From Fictibacillus sp. b24 (lineage in GTDB: Bacteria > Bacillota > Bacilli > Bacillales > Fictibacillaceae): 64,000 nt of DNA. Made by a program: the position numbers and the translations under genes. Location of the stretch: NCBI RefSeq assembly GCF_030348825.1, contig NZ_JAUCES010000005.1:992001-1056000 (forward strand). Reading direction: 5' to 3'. Shown here piece after piece: positions 35,943 to 44,840 of the stretch (its first letter is position 1; each line of letters starts with the position of its first letter). The notes beneath the pieces are model-generated. The model had not been told where the DNA came from. It searched no databases and saw only the letters and a program-made list of their open reading frames with translations.

Positions 35943-36116
35943 TTATTCCACGGCGTATTTTTCCAGTTCGTTTAATAGTTCTTTTAAGCGCGGAATTTCT
36001 TTTTTAGTATCCTCTAAAAAGGATTCATCAGTGATATGAAGCTGATTGATAACTCTTTGAATTTCTTGCAGGCAGTCAGCAGCATGCATTTCTTCTTCGG
36101 AAAATTGTCGGTTCAT
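35943..36116 (-). CDS. Small helical acidic protein, unrecognised
   Basis: 57 residues, ATG at 36116 after AAAAAGGAGCAAATATAT, a strong ribosome binding site. Entirely helical and charged: SEEEMHAADCLQEIQRVINQ, then LEDTKKEIPRLKELLNELEK. No membrane segment or metal motif. Could be a small regulatory or coiled-coil protein; no family recognised. Repeat R6 lies upstream. Confidence 0.7.
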   Translation of the reverse strand: MNRQFSEEEMHAADCLQEIQRVINQLHITDESFLEDTKKEIPRLKELLNELEKYAVE

Positions 36117-36180
36117 ATATATTTGCTCCTTTTTAAAAATAATAAGGCTGTTTTCGTATTAACTGTTGATTTTGAAAGAG

Positions 36181-36372
36181 GTTGATCTCCGTTCCAGATG
36201 CTTCGCTTTCCGCGGGGCAGGCGGTGAGCCACATTCGTACGTTTCACTCTTAAGTGTCTCACCTGCCCGCCTGTCCCGCAGGACAAGGAAGGCTACGGCA
36301 GCGACACATCGCACGAAGAAAATTTGAAGTTTAAATTTTCGAGGAGTCTCGCATCTTCCACTCCAATCAACT
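36181..36372 (-). repeat. Dispersed palindromic repeat, copy R6 (with 62-bp module B)
   Basis: Minus orientation, GTTGATCTCCGTTCCAGATG to CACTCCAATCAACTT. A 62-bp insert (36280-36341) bounded by AGGA direct repeats interrupts the normal GCAGGA|GTCTCGC junction; inside it GAAAATTT / AAATTTTC are inverted. The same insert occurs in R10. This repeat fills the gap before yumC. Confidence 0.92.
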
Positions 36373-36432
36373 TTTCAATGAAGCAAATGAACAAAAAGAT
36401 TAAAAAGCAACAATATAAACGAAAACAGCCTA

Positions 36433-36467
36433 AAATAAAAAGACGCCAGAAGATAACATCTGGCGCC
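36433..36467 (-). terminator. yumC intrinsic terminator
   Basis: Minus strand GGCGCCAGA / TCTGGCGTC stem followed by TTTTTATTTTA. Confidence 0.88.
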
Positions 36468-36476
36468 ACAGAAACT

Positions 36477-37454
36477 TTAGAACAAGCTCGTGCTGTGCAA
36501 AGGCTGTGTTTTCGCGTTTGGATCGATGTAGGATTTTGCATTGTTAATCGCGGTTGGTGCTTCACCGAAACCAGATGCGATCAATTTTACTTTGCCATCA
36601 TACGTACACACATCACCTGCAGCATAAATGCCTTTAATATTCGTTTCCATTCTAGAGTTAACAACGATTGAATTTTTTTGAATGTCTAATCCCCAAGTTT
36701 TAATAGGACCTAAAGAGGATATAAAGCCATAGTTTACGATAACGGCATCCACTTCAACCGTTTCCTTAATATCTCCGTTCTCGAGTACAACAGCAGAAAT
36801 GTTCTCTCCATCACCAATCAACTCAGTAATTTGGTAAGGTGTTTTAACAGCTACTTTTGAATTCATTAGCTGTTCCACACTATGTTCGTGAGCACGGAAC
36901 TTGTCACGGCGATGGGTTAACGTTACCTGTGGTGAGATCGGCTCTAGCATCAATGACCAGTCAAGAGCAGAATCCCCTCCACCACATACTAAAACACGCT
37001 TCCCTGCGAATGTATTAAGATCGTTTACAAAATAATGAAGATTCTTACCTTCATATTGTTGCGCTGCAGCTAGCTCTAACCTGCGAGGCTGAAATGCACC
37101 AACACCTGCTGTAATCAGCACCGCTTTGCTGTAATGCACAGCTTTATCTGTTGTTAATTCAAAGACGTCTTCATTCTTCTCCACGTTTTGAACGGATTCT
37201 TCCAAAACAACTGTCGGATTGAACTGCATCGCTTGCTCTTTTAAGTTATTCACAAGGTCTTGTGCAAGAACCTTTGGAAATCCAGCAACATCATATATGT
37301 ATTTTTCAGGATACAGTGCAGATAATTGACCCCCAAGCTGAGGCATACTTTCAATAATCTTCACTTTCATCTGGCGCATGCCGCCATAGAACGCCGCAAA
37401 TAAGCCTGAAGGACCGCCACCAATAATCGTAATATCGTAAATTTCTTTTGCCAT
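36477..37454 (-). CDS. yumC: Ferredoxin/flavodoxin-NADP+ reductase, type 2
   Basis: 325 residues. Thioredoxin-reductase-like flavoprotein without the CxxC redox centre: FAD loop [22 protein letters not shown] loop [17 protein letters not shown], and C-terminal [42 protein letters not shown] segment with AGD. B. subtilis YumC passes electrons between NADPH and ferredoxin or flavodoxin. Orientation next to yumB is as in B. subtilis. Confidence 0.95.
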   Translation of the reverse strand: MAKEIYDITIIGGGPSGLFAAFYGGMRQMKVKIIESMPQLGGQLSALYPEKYIYDVAGFPKVLAQDLVNNLKEQAMQFNPTVVLEESVQNVEKNEDVFELTTDKAVHYSKAVLITAGVGAFQPRRLELAAAQQYEGKNLHYFVNDLNTFAGKRVLVCGGGDSALDWSLMLEPISPQVTLTHRRDKFRAHEHSVEQLMNSKVAVKTPYQITELIGDGENISAVVLENGDIKETVEVDAVIVNYGFISSLGPIKTWGLDIQKNSIVVNSRMETNIKGIYAAGDVCTYDGKVKLIASGFGEAPTAINNAKSYIDPNAKTQPLHSTSLF

Positions 37455-37645
37455 TCACTTTCACCTCTTCTGTATTTATGACTGACGAACATGAAATATG
37501 TTCTGACCAGAACTTGCTATCTCCCATTTAGATTCTTGAGAGAAGCCAAAAGTCCTCTTTTTGATTTGTATAAATTGCCATTAAACCGAAAGCATGCCTA
37601 AAAAAGGAAGCATGAATTTGAAACATTATCATAACGAAAAAAAGG

Positions 37646-37674
37646 TTGAAAAAACAAGAAAAAAGGAATAAGAT
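37646..37674 (+). promoter_or_regulatory. Possible sigma-A promoter upstream of yumB
   Basis: TTGAAA (37646-37651), 17 bases, TAAGAT (37669-37674), 154 bases before yumB; the only reasonable match seen. The remaining yumC-yumB gap has only the Rex-like site. Confidence 0.35.
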
Positions 37675-37737
37675 GTGTATGTATGATTAAAAAATGTAGA
37701 TATTTCGAACATTTTTTGCACTTATTCATGTCTTATT

Positions 37738-37755
37738 ACGTGAAATATATCACAA
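37738..37755 (+). promoter_or_regulatory. Rex-like operator before yumB
   Basis: ACGTGAAATATATCACAA contains the perfect inverted repeat GTGA-ATATAT-like GTGAAATATATCAC and fits the Rex consensus TTGTGAAnnnnTTCACAA in its core. Rex senses NADH/NAD+ and represses NADH dehydrogenase in Bacillus, so the site suits the gene. Confidence 0.6.
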
Positions 37756-37827
37756 TCTATTCCTTTCCATCATATTTAATGAGTGAAAAGGTCAAACTAA
37801 AAAAAATGAGAACTGGAAGTGAATGAA

Positions 37828-39027
37828 ATGAGTAAGCCAAAAATTCTAATATTAGGCGGCGGCTACGGCGGGATTATGTCAGCTGTACGTTTACAAAAGG
37901 AACTAGGATCTGACGAAGCTGAAATCACATTGGTAAATAAGCACAACTACCATTACCAAACTACATGGCTTCATGAAAATGCAGCAGGTACATTACATCA
38001 CGATAAAACACGTATCATGATTGATAACATTATCGATATGAACAAAGTGAACTTTGTACAAGATACAGTAAAAGAAATTAAAAAAGACGAAAAACGTGTT
38101 CTTTTAGAAAATCAAGAACTAACATATGACTACTTAATTATTGCACTTGGATCTGACCCTGAAACGTTCGGTATCCAAGGACTTAAAGAGAATGCATTCA
38201 GCATCCGCAGCATTAACTCTGTTCGTAAAATCCGTGAGCACATTGATTATTCATTTGCTCGTTACAACAACGAAGGACAGCCAGATGAACTAATCACAAT
38301 CGTAGTTGGTGGTGCTGGATTTACTGGAATTGAGTTCGTTGGTGAACTTGCTGACCGTGTTCCAGAGTTATGCCGTGAATACGATATTCCTCGTGAAAAA
38401 GTTCGTATCGTAAATATTGAAGCTGCACCGACAGTACTTCCTGGATTCGATGAAGAACTAGTTGAGTATGCGATCAATAACTTAGAACGTCGCGGAATTG
38501 AGTTCCTTGTTAACACACCAATTAAAGAATGTAATACGGATGGAGTAGTCCTTGCGAATGGTGAAGAGATTAAGGCTTCTACAATTGTTTGGACAGGTGG
38601 AGTTCGCGGAAACCACTTAGTGGAGGAAGCTGGATTCGAAACAATGCGCGGACGTGTTAAAGTTGACAAAGATCTTCGTATGCCAGGGTTTGACTATATT
38701 TTCGTTGCTGGAGACTGTGCACTTATCATTGATGAGGAAGCAAACCGTCCTTATCCTCCAACAGCTCAAATCGCAATTCAACAAGCTTACACGATCGGCC
38801 GTAACATCAAAGCATTAATGAATGGCGGTAAGCTAGAAGAATTTAAGCCAGACATTAAAGGTACTGTTGCATCACTAGGTAAAGGTGAAGCTATCGGTAA
38901 AGTAGGAAACAAGAAGTTGTTTGGTGCTACAGCATCTGCAATGAAAAAAGTAATCGACAACCGTTACTTATTCTTACTTGGCGGAGTGCCGATGGTTATT
39001 AAAAAAGGTAAATTAAAACTTTTCTAA
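37828..39027 (+). CDS. yumB: Type II NADH:quinone dehydrogenase YumB
   Basis: 399 residues. FAD loop [21 protein letters not shown] loop [24 protein letters not shown]/IAxQQA quinone-side segment [17 protein letters not shown] and C-terminal amphipathic hydrophobic tail [15 protein letters not shown] for membrane contact. Oxidises NADH and passes electrons to menaquinone without pumping protons. ATG 37828 after GGAAGTGAATGAA is preferred to GTG 37819. Paralogue of yutJ. Confidence 0.93.
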   Translation: MSKPKILILGGGYGGIMSAVRLQKELGSDEAEITLVNKHNYHYQTTWLHENAAGTLHHDKTRIMIDNIIDMNKVNFVQDTVKEIKKDEKRVLLENQELTYDYLIIALGSDPETFGIQGLKENAFSIRSINSVRKIREHIDYSFARYNNEGQPDELITIVVGGAGFTGIEFVGELADRVPELCREYDIPREKVRIVNIEAAPTVLPGFDEELVEYAINNLERRGIEFLVNTPIKECNTDGVVLANGEEIKASTIVWTGGVRGNHLVEEAGFETMRGRVKVDKDLRMPGFDYIFVAGDCALIIDEEANRPYPPTAQIAIQQAYTIGRNIKALMNGGKLEEFKPDIKGTVASLGKGEAIGKVGNKKLFGATASAMKKVIDNRYLFLLGGVPMVIKKGKLKLF

Positions 39028-39045
39028 ATCGAATAGTGTAAACTA

Positions 39046-39079
39046 AGAACAGGAGCAAATGCTTCTGTTCTTTTTTTAT
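39046..39079 (+). terminator. yumB intrinsic terminator
   Basis: AGAACAGGAGC / GCTTCTGTTCT with AAAT loop, then TTTTTTT. Confidence 0.9.
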
Positions 39080-39113
39080 GGCTGTTTTCGGATACATTGA
39101 TGCTTTTGAAAGT

Positions 39114-39236
39114 AGTTAATTTCGCTCCAGGCTGCTCGCTTTCCACGGGGCGTGCGGTGAGCCTTTTTGCGCCATTAGGAGTCTCCACCTAACCGCTCGT
39201 CCCGTAGGAGTCTCGCACCTTGCGCTCCAATTAACT
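39114..39236 (-). repeat. Dispersed palindromic repeat, copy R7 (shortest)
   Basis: Minus orientation, AGTTAATTTCGCTCCAGGC to TGCGCTCCAATTAACTT; the terminal GTTGATT has become GTTAATT on both ends together, a paired change. Outer flank GGCTGTTTTCGG and TTGATGCTTTTGAAAG on the left, AGAATAGAGC on the right. Confidence 0.92.
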
Positions 39237-39318
39237 TGCTAATGAAGTAAATAAAAAAGTTTCAAAACCTTAGAATAGAGCTTTTTTATTAATAAATTGT
39301 TAAAAGGCGGGCATGCTG

Positions 39319-39801
39319 ATGACGAAAAAAGACAGAGGAAATGTATGGCTGGCTGCAGCTGGCTTATTAATAGATGATGACGGCAGATGGCTCGTTGTTA
39401 AGAAGAGTTATGGTGGATTAAAAGGTAAATGGTCCATTCCAGCCGGTTTTGTAGATCCAGGAGAAACGGTTGATGAAGCAGCAGTGAGAGAAGTCTTTGA
39501 AGAAACAGGAATTAAAGGGGAAGTATGCACTATTCTTGGAATCCGCTCGGGTGTTATAAAAGGAACAATAAGTGATAATATGATCGTTTTTTTATTGAGA
39601 AAAACGAGTGGGAACCTTTCGCAACATTCAAGTGAGATTGAACTTGCTGCATTTATGACACCTGAAGAACTAAGAGCTGATCCTGCCACATCATTAATGA
39701 TTCATTACTTTATGAACAAAAAACAAAGCTTTATGGAGGATAAAATAAATCCTGGCGATGTTTTTGGCTATACCACTTATAAAATTATTGATTGTAGATA
39801 A
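39319..39801 (+). CDS. Nudix hydrolase
   Basis: 160 residues. Full Nudix box GFVDPGETVDEAAVREVFEE followed by TGI, with the REVFEE metal-binding glutamates intact. Hydrolyses a nucleoside diphosphate linked to another moiety; substrate cannot be told. ATG 39319 follows AAAGGCGGGCATGCTG at good distance. Between yumB and yuiA. Confidence 0.92.
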   Translation: MTKKDRGNVWLAAAGLLIDDDGRWLVVKKSYGGLKGKWSIPAGFVDPGETVDEAAVREVFEETGIKGEVCTILGIRSGVIKGTISDNMIVFLLRKTSGNLSQHSSEIELAAFMTPEELRADPATSLMIHYFMNKKQSFMEDKINPGDVFGYTTYKIIDCR

Positions 39802-39949
39802 AAATGTACGAAATATTCTGATAATTAAAGAAAGTAAAAGATGATTACGCTTACATTGGCTTATTTCACGTTAAAATCGGTTTTTCAATCCCTCAAATCC
39901 TTGTTATTATTATCTGAAAATTTAAACAAAAAAGAGGGAGTGTTACAAC

Positions 39950-40081
39950 ATGAGAAAACATGCGATTCAGAAAAAACATGATCAGTGTCCATATTGTGAA
40001 GGGAAGGGTTATTTCCAGCTTTTGCTTGGAGGTTCTGAAACGTGTGTAGAATGCTGCGGAAGCGGTAAGAAACGAGCTTAA
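39950..40081 (+). CDS. yuiA: Small zinc-finger-like protein YuiA
   Basis: 43 residues, missed by length cut-offs. ATG after AGAGGGAGTGTTACAAC. Contains CPYCEGKGYF and CVECCGSGKK: two CxxCxGxG-type knuckles like the zinc-binding domain of DnaJ. Matches YuiA of B. subtilis in size, motif and place before yuiB. Function unknown. Confidence 0.88.
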   Translation: MRKHAIQKKHDQCPYCEGKGYFQLLLGGSETCVECCGSGKKRA

Positions 40082-40162
40082 ACACGTAACGCTCTCAAAC
40101 ACGATTGACGTATATGCCCCCGTTTAGTAAACTAACCTCAGATATATGGGGGTGTCTACATC

Positions 40163-40486
40163 ATGGATTTGCTTTTGCCACAAGTCATTATTTCAATGCT
40201 ATTGTTCATGGTCCTGTTCTTTGGAATCGGTTTCTTGTTCAACATGCTTCTGCGTGCTACATGGTTTATGGTTATTTTATATCCTATAGTTGTCATTATG
40301 ATTGTTGATGACGTTCGATTCTTTGAGTATTTTACGAAGCCAAGTGCAAGTTTTCAATTGCTCTGGAGTCATCTCCTCAATTTATCGGCATCAGACATTA
40401 CTATACTAACATGCGGGTTGATCGGAGCAATACTAGCCGGTTTAGCCATTAAGATGCTGCGAGTTCGCGGATATCAGATGTTTTAA
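40163..40486 (+). CDS. yuiB: Membrane protein YuiB
   Basis: 107 residues with three hydrophobic helices (LLPQVIISMLLFMVLFFGIGF, TWFMVILYPIVVIMIV, ILTCGLIGAILAGLAI) and a short hydrophilic loop FFEYFTKPSASFQ. Position and composition match YuiB, uncharacterised membrane protein of Bacillus. ATG 40163 after GGGGGTGTCTACATC. Confidence 0.85.
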   Translation: MDLLLPQVIISMLLFMVLFFGIGFLFNMLLRATWFMVILYPIVVIMIVDDVRFFEYFTKPSASFQLLWSHLLNLSASDITILTCGLIGAILAGLAIKMLRVRGYQMF

Positions 40487-40487
40487 A

Positions 40488-40516
40488 AAAGTCCCTTTCA
40501 TAAGGGGCTTTTTTTA
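40488..40516 (+). terminator. yuiB intrinsic terminator
   Basis: AAGTCCCTT / AAGGGGCTT around TCAT, then TTTTT. Confidence 0.88.
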
Positions 40517-40600
40517 TTTCCACTTTTCTCCTTCTTCCAAAGACGAGTATACATCTACTTAACCCTGGGAAGGAATAGATAAGAGAGGAGTGGACAATTT

Positions 40601-41281
40601 TTGCTGATGTTAAGAAAAATTGTAAAGAGAACCACCATTACGATTCTATTTGTTTTCGCGATTTTTACAACATTTCGATCAATTTCTGGTGTACAGGCCG
40701 ATGATCTAGTAACTTGGCTCGATCAACAACAGTCTGATAACGTAATAGTTGACACTGCTTTGAGCGTAATAACCTATTCTTTAAAGACATTGCCCGCAAT
40801 TTATAGACCAAACATGATGCTTTCTTCTGCAGAGGTGAAACAGACTAGAACCATTGAAGATGCGATTGATTTTACACAGTATCCAGTCGTACATGTAACG
40901 GCTACAGGATACACCGCAGGACAAGAGAGTACCGGCAAAACAAAAAGTCACCCTGCTTATGGAATTACAAAGTCAGGATTAAAGGTAAAGCGTGATCTTT
41001 ATTCCACAATCGCAGCGGATACTTCAATCTTTCCGATTGGAACCGTTTTATGGATTCCAGGTTACGGTTATGGAGTTGTAGCAGATACGGGTTCTGCCAT
41101 CAAAGGACATAAAATCGATCTATATTACAATACAGTCGAAGAAGTGTATGAAAAATGGGGCAAAAAGAAGATTGGTGTGTATGTTGTAGAGCGCGGTGAC
41201 GGAAAGATTACGGAAACAGAATTGAATACCTTAAACGAAGATAAATCGATGCAAGTATTTAGGCAGCAATATTTATATTAA
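40601..41281 (+). CDS. yuiC: 3D-domain protein YuiC
   Basis: 226 residues from TTG after AGAGAGGAGTGGACAAT. N-terminal signal/anchor ([19 protein letters not shown]), then a C-terminal 3D domain ([57 protein letters not shown], and DLYY) with the three conserved Asp. Related to stationary-phase muralytic enzymes (Sps/YabE-type lytic transglycosylases); B. subtilis YuiC is a lytic transglycosylase of the mltA-like type. Acts on cell wall. Confidence 0.9.
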   Translation: MLMLRKIVKRTTITILFVFAIFTTFRSISGVQADDLVTWLDQQQSDNVIVDTALSVITYSLKTLPAIYRPNMMLSSAEVKQTRTIEDAIDFTQYPVVHVTATGYTAGQESTGKTKSHPAYGITKSGLKVKRDLYSTIAADTSIFPIGTVLWIPGYGYGVVADTGSAIKGHKIDLYYNTVEEVYEKWGKKKIGVYVVERGDGKITETELNTLNEDKSMQVFRQQYLY

Positions 41282-41286
41282 TAAAA

Positions 41287-41323
41287 AAAAGCTTCAGGTT
41301 AGCGAATAGCCTGAAGCTTCTTT
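41287..41323. terminator. Bidirectional terminator
   Basis: AAGCTTCAGG / CCTGAAGCTT between convergent yuiC and the BtuF-like gene; the latter's stop codon lies in the loop. Confidence 0.9.
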
Positions 41324-42129
41324 ATGTAGGTTTCTTCTTCTTTCGGTAAAAAAGGGGGAAAATCATTTGGATGTATAAGTGCGGCAAGTCGTTTTAGCCC
41401 AAAAATCAACCTGGGAGAAGGCCGGCAAAAAAGATTTTCCTCCAGTTTTACAATCTCTGTCTGATAGGATTCTAAAACTTCCCATCCATCTCTTTTTTTG
41501 ATGTGGGAAGGCTGCATCTTATCTGTTTTAACACCTACCCAAACCATTCCGATCATATCGGGTTTTCGGTTTACAACATCGTCCCACGTTGTCTGTACAC
41601 TAGCCAGTTCCACGTCTTCAAAGAGGTTCTGTCCTCCGGCAAGATAGGCGATTTCTGTGAGCCAATTCACCTTTCCTGGTGTGAAAACAGGCTTTGGCCA
41701 CCATTCGAAATAAACTTTTCTTCTGTTTTTTATCGATCTGCTAATCTTTTCATATGATCTTATTTCTTTTATCATCCAATCCACCATGTGACGGGCTGGT
41801 AACATTTTGTTTGTTCGTTGACCCAGATCAAGCAGATCGTTTTGAATATCTGTAAGACTTTGAGGATTATATACAACATGCGGGATGTTCCGCCTCTTTA
41901 GTTCTTCAACATTCTTTTCCATACCAGGTACGCTTAAGCTAGCTAATACGAGATCAGGTTCTAATGATTGAAGCTTATCCATATCGATGGATAAATCAGG
42001 ACCTAAACGTGTAAGCTTTTCTATTTCTGCCGGCCAATCAGAAAAATCATCGACCCCGACTAGCTGAGATGTTATTCCTAAAAAGTGCACCAGTTCTGTA
42101 TTGCTTGGACAAATTGAAATTAATCTCAA
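41299..42129 (-). CDS. BtuF-like substrate-binding-fold protein without signal peptide
   Basis: 276 residues from TTG 42129 after AGGAGGTTATTCTC, not from the upstream ATG at 42213. Class III ABC substrate-binding fold: SICPSNTELVHFLGITSQLVGV, DLVLASLSVPG and WWPKPVFTPGKVNWLTEIAYLAGGQN match cobalamin-binding proteins (BtuF-like). No signal peptide or lipobox, so it is cytoplasmic, as in a known Bacillus subgroup; ligand may be a corrinoid or heme-like cofactor. Probably co-transcribed with yuiD (13 bases). Confidence 0.8.
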   Translation of the reverse strand: MRLISICPSNTELVHFLGITSQLVGVDDFSDWPAEIEKLTRLGPDLSIDMDKLQSLEPDLVLASLSVPGMEKNVEELKRRNIPHVVYNPQSLTDIQNDLLDLGQRTNKMLPARHMVDWMIKEIRSYEKISRSIKNRRKVYFEWWPKPVFTPGKVNWLTEIAYLAGGQNLFEDVELASVQTTWDDVVNRKPDMIGMVWVGVKTDKMQPSHIKKRDGWEVLESYQTEIVKLEENLFCRPSPRLIFGLKRLAALIHPNDFPPFLPKEEETYIKKLQAIR

Positions 42130-42142
42130 AGAGAATAACCTC

Positions 42143-42625
42143 CTATGATATAAACAACCACGATAGCAGCAGGGTCTGTAGAATACCAAGAAGTCCACCA
42201 AAGAATACTTCACTTGGACGATGGCCGAGAAGTTCTTTTAATTCTTTTCTTTGTTCTTCCACTTTCTTTTGCTGAAATGATTCTGATTCTCTAACGTGAT
42301 TTCTGAACTCTTCTACTAAGTCATTCAATACGGCAGCTTGTTCTCCTGCATGCCAGCGGATTCCTTTTGCATCATACATCACAATAATGGCAAACATGGC
42401 AGCGATGGCAAAAAGGGTTGAACCTAATCCATGGAGAGCTCCAACTGCAGTTGCTAATGAAGTAACAGAAGCAGAATGTGAGCTTGGCATTCCACCTGTA
42501 CTAATAAATAAATCCCATCTTATTTTTTTAGTATGATAAAAATGAATAGGAATTTTTAAGAATTGTGCAGAAAATACACCTAGTAGTGCTGCGATTAATG
42601 GAAAGTTAAAAAGTATATCAGGCAT
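42143..42625 (-). CDS. yuiD: Divergent PAP2-family membrane protein YuiD
   Basis: 160 residues with four hydrophobic helices and the sequence TGGMPSSHSASVTSLATAVG, a divergent PAP2/vanadium-haloperoxidase-like motif (SSHSA), and YDAKGIRWHAGEQAAVLN conserved in DUF212 proteins. B. subtilis YuiD has the same size. Phosphatase activity is not proven. ATG 42625 after AAAGGAAGCTCCTA. Confidence 0.9.
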   Translation of the reverse strand: MPDILFNFPLIAALLGVFSAQFLKIPIHFYHTKKIRWDLFISTGGMPSSHSASVTSLATAVGALHGLGSTLFAIAAMFAIIVMYDAKGIRWHAGEQAAVLNDLVEEFRNHVRESESFQQKKVEEQRKELKELLGHRPSEVFFGGLLGILQTLLLSWLFIS

Positions 42626-42739
42626 TAGGAGCTTCCTTTCAATATGGTGTTTTATAGTATGGCTGTTTTAGATAGTTGTTACCCGATTTCGACACAGTTC
42701 AATCTCTGTTAACATGAAGAAAGAGGGAGGTTTGAAAAG

Positions 42740-43114
42740 GTGGACTTTTTTCCTCAAGAATATTACGAGTTTTTTGTTGTCTTCAACGATGGTGATTATT
42801 ATACAGGTCATGATCTATTAGAGGCGATCTGGTTAACAGATCGGAGCAATCTATTTATAAAGGGGCTTCTGCAGATGACAGTTGCTCTTTATCACTATGA
42901 ATACGGGAACGTAAAAGGGGCTCGGGAAATGTTAAGAGTCGCGGACCACTATCTAACTCCTTATAAGCCTATGTATTGGCAATTAAACGTGGAAGAAGTG
43001 TTAGCGTATATTAATCTGTGCCTGAATAGCATTCCGAAAAATATCGATAAGCTGGATTTTGAGCAGGTTCATCTATTACCTGTTCTTCCAAAACTCTATT
43101 TAAATTTAGAGTAA
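42740..43114 (+). CDS. DUF309-family protein
   Basis: 124 residues from GTG after GAGGGAGGTTTGAAAAG. DUF309 marker: FNDGDYYTGHDLLEAIW (H-x-LLE-W), KGLLQMTVALYHYEYGNVKGA and the DHYLTPY helix, a TPR-like helical bundle. Function unknown across bacteria. In Bacillus such genes stand alone near housekeeping genes. The next gene starts 84 bases downstream with its own TATAAT-like AGTATAATAA stretch. Confidence 0.85.
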   Translation: MDFFPQEYYEFFVVFNDGDYYTGHDLLEAIWLTDRSNLFIKGLLQMTVALYHYEYGNVKGAREMLRVADHYLTPYKPMYWQLNVEEVLAYINLCLNSIPKNIDKLDFEQVHLLPVLPKLYLNLE

Positions 43115-43198
43115 TAAAGTATTATGAATTCGAAATATTCTAAAAGAAAGAGTATAATAAATTGTAGAGTGTTAAAAAGAATAAGGGGGAACTTTAAC

Positions 43199-44686
43199 GT
43201 GTTTACGATTAAACAGCTTTGGAGTACACAAGAACAAGAAGAAGTCCTACTGGTCGGTTTATTTCAAGAACCGAAACTTACTGGTGTAATGGCTGATATG
43301 GATGAAGAATTAAAAGGAAATATTACTGAACTTATTAAAGATGGAGACCTTTCAAATCGTTTAAAAAGTATAAAAAAATTAAACACATTAGGTCAGCTTG
43401 GAGCAAAGCGTATCTATTTTGCTGGATTAGGTAAGCGTGAAGATTTTACTTATGAAAAAGCGAGAAGTACGTTTGGAAGAGCTGTACAAGAAATTACGAA
43501 AGAAAAAAGAACTCATTTTTCCATTCTTCTCGATACCTTTCATACAGAAAATGTTTCAATGGAAAAACTTGCACATGCATTTAGTGAAGCGGCAGGCACG
43601 TCTGTTTATCGCTTTGAAGATTATAAAAAGAAAACGAATGAACCTCAAAAACGTTTAGAATCGGTTACAGTGTACACAGAAAATAGTGAAGCTGAAGCAG
43701 GACTAACAAGTGGGTATGCTTATGCAAAAGGAATTAATCTTGCTCGTGACCTTGTGAATACACCAGGCAATCTTCTTACGCCAACTGATTTAGCAGCAGA
43801 AGCAATTGATGTGGCGCTTGAATATGGCATGGAATACGAAATTCTTGAAAAAGAAGACATGGAAAACCTCGGTATGGGAGCAATACTTGCAGTAAGTAAA
43901 GGCTCTGATCAGCCGCCAAAATTAATAACAGTAAAGTATCAAGGTGGAAAAAAAGAAGATTCTTATGTGGCATTAGTGGGTAAAGGCTTAACTTTTGATG
44001 CAGGCGGTTACTCAATCAAACCAGCAGCTAACATGCATGAAATGAAGAGTGATATGGGTGGAAGTGCAGCCGTATTAGGAGCTATGGAAGCGATTGGACG
44101 ATTAAAGCCAGAGATTAATGTGATGTTTGTTATTCCTTCTTCTGAGAATTTGATCAATGGAACGGCTATGAAGCCAGGCGATGTAATCACTTCATTGAGC
44201 GGGAAAACTATTGAAGTACGGAATACGGATGCAGAGGGACGTCTCATTCTAGCCGATGCAATTACGTACGCAAAAGAACAAGGAGCTAAATACATTGTGG
44301 ATGTAGCAACGCTGACAGGAGGCGTGTTAGTAGCACTCGGTGACTGCACAACGGGTGCACTAACAAACGATGAAGACTTTTATGAGCATATCAAGCAATC
44401 TGCGGCAGATGAATCGGAATTATTATGGCTTCTTCCAAGTTTCCAGCCATTTAAAGATATGCTGAAGACGAGTGATGTTGCTGATCTTAACAATTCAACA
44501 GGAAGACTTGGCCACGCGATTACTGGCGGCTTGTTCGTTGGGGAGTTTGCTGAAAACACGCCGTGGGTTCACTTGGATATCGCGGGTACAGCTTATTCTG
44601 GAAAATCAACAGAGTTAGGCCCTAAAGGCGCAACAGGCGTAATGGTGCGCACTCTGACTAACTTAGTACGGAACTTTAAAGCATAA
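43199..44686 (+). CDS. pepA: Leucyl aminopeptidase (M17, PepA)
   Basis: 495 residues from GTG 43199 after AAGGGGGAACTTTAAC; the upstream frame to 43124 is not used. M17 aminopeptidase (YuiE): VGKGLTFDAGGYSIKP with the metal-binding Lys and Asp, and signature NTDAEGRLILADA; N-terminal macro-like domain. Removes N-terminal residues such as Leu from peptides, as a hexamer with two metal ions per subunit. Confidence 0.95.
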   Translation: MFTIKQLWSTQEQEEVLLVGLFQEPKLTGVMADMDEELKGNITELIKDGDLSNRLKSIKKLNTLGQLGAKRIYFAGLGKREDFTYEKARSTFGRAVQEITKEKRTHFSILLDTFHTENVSMEKLAHAFSEAAGTSVYRFEDYKKKTNEPQKRLESVTVYTENSEAEAGLTSGYAYAKGINLARDLVNTPGNLLTPTDLAAEAIDVALEYGMEYEILEKEDMENLGMGAILAVSKGSDQPPKLITVKYQGGKKEDSYVALVGKGLTFDAGGYSIKPAANMHEMKSDMGGSAAVLGAMEAIGRLKPEINVMFVIPSSENLINGTAMKPGDVITSLSGKTIEVRNTDAEGRLILADAITYAKEQGAKYIVDVATLTGGVLVALGDCTTGALTNDEDFYEHIKQSAADESELLWLLPSFQPFKDMLKTSDVADLNNSTGRLGHAITGGLFVGEFAENTPWVHLDIAGTAYSGKSTELGPKGATGVMVRTLTNLVRNFKA

Positions 44687-44690
44687 TAAA

Positions 44691-44728
44691 AACCTGAACC
44701 TCAACTGAGGTTCAGGTTTTTTTTTTTT
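44691..44728 (+). terminator. pepA intrinsic terminator
   Basis: AACCTGAACCTC / GAGGTTCAGGTT around AACT then eleven or more T. Confidence 0.93.
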
Positions 44729-44732
44729 GTAT

Positions 44733-44780
44733 TTGACACATTCGTATATACATGTTAATTTGTTAAAGGTTTAACAAATT
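44733..44780 (+). promoter_or_regulatory. yuiF promoter with a perfect 11-bp palindromic operator
   Basis: TTGACA (44733-44738), 17 bases, TAATTT (44756-44761) as -10. AATTTGTTAAA (44757-44767) and TTTAACAAATT (44770-44780) are perfect inverted repeats two bases apart covering the -10 and start point. Repressor unknown. Confidence 0.68.
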
Positions 44781-44840
44781 AGCGATTTAGCGAAATAAAG
44801 CAATAAAGCTTTTAAAGCTTTTGTTTAAGGAGGAAACAAA

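Noticed and set aside
42130-42213. Longer N-terminus of the BtuF-like protein that would look like a signal region
   Set aside because: The upstream part overlaps the yuiD end and has no ribosome site. AGGAGGTTATTCTC points to TTG 42129, leaving a protein without signal peptide.
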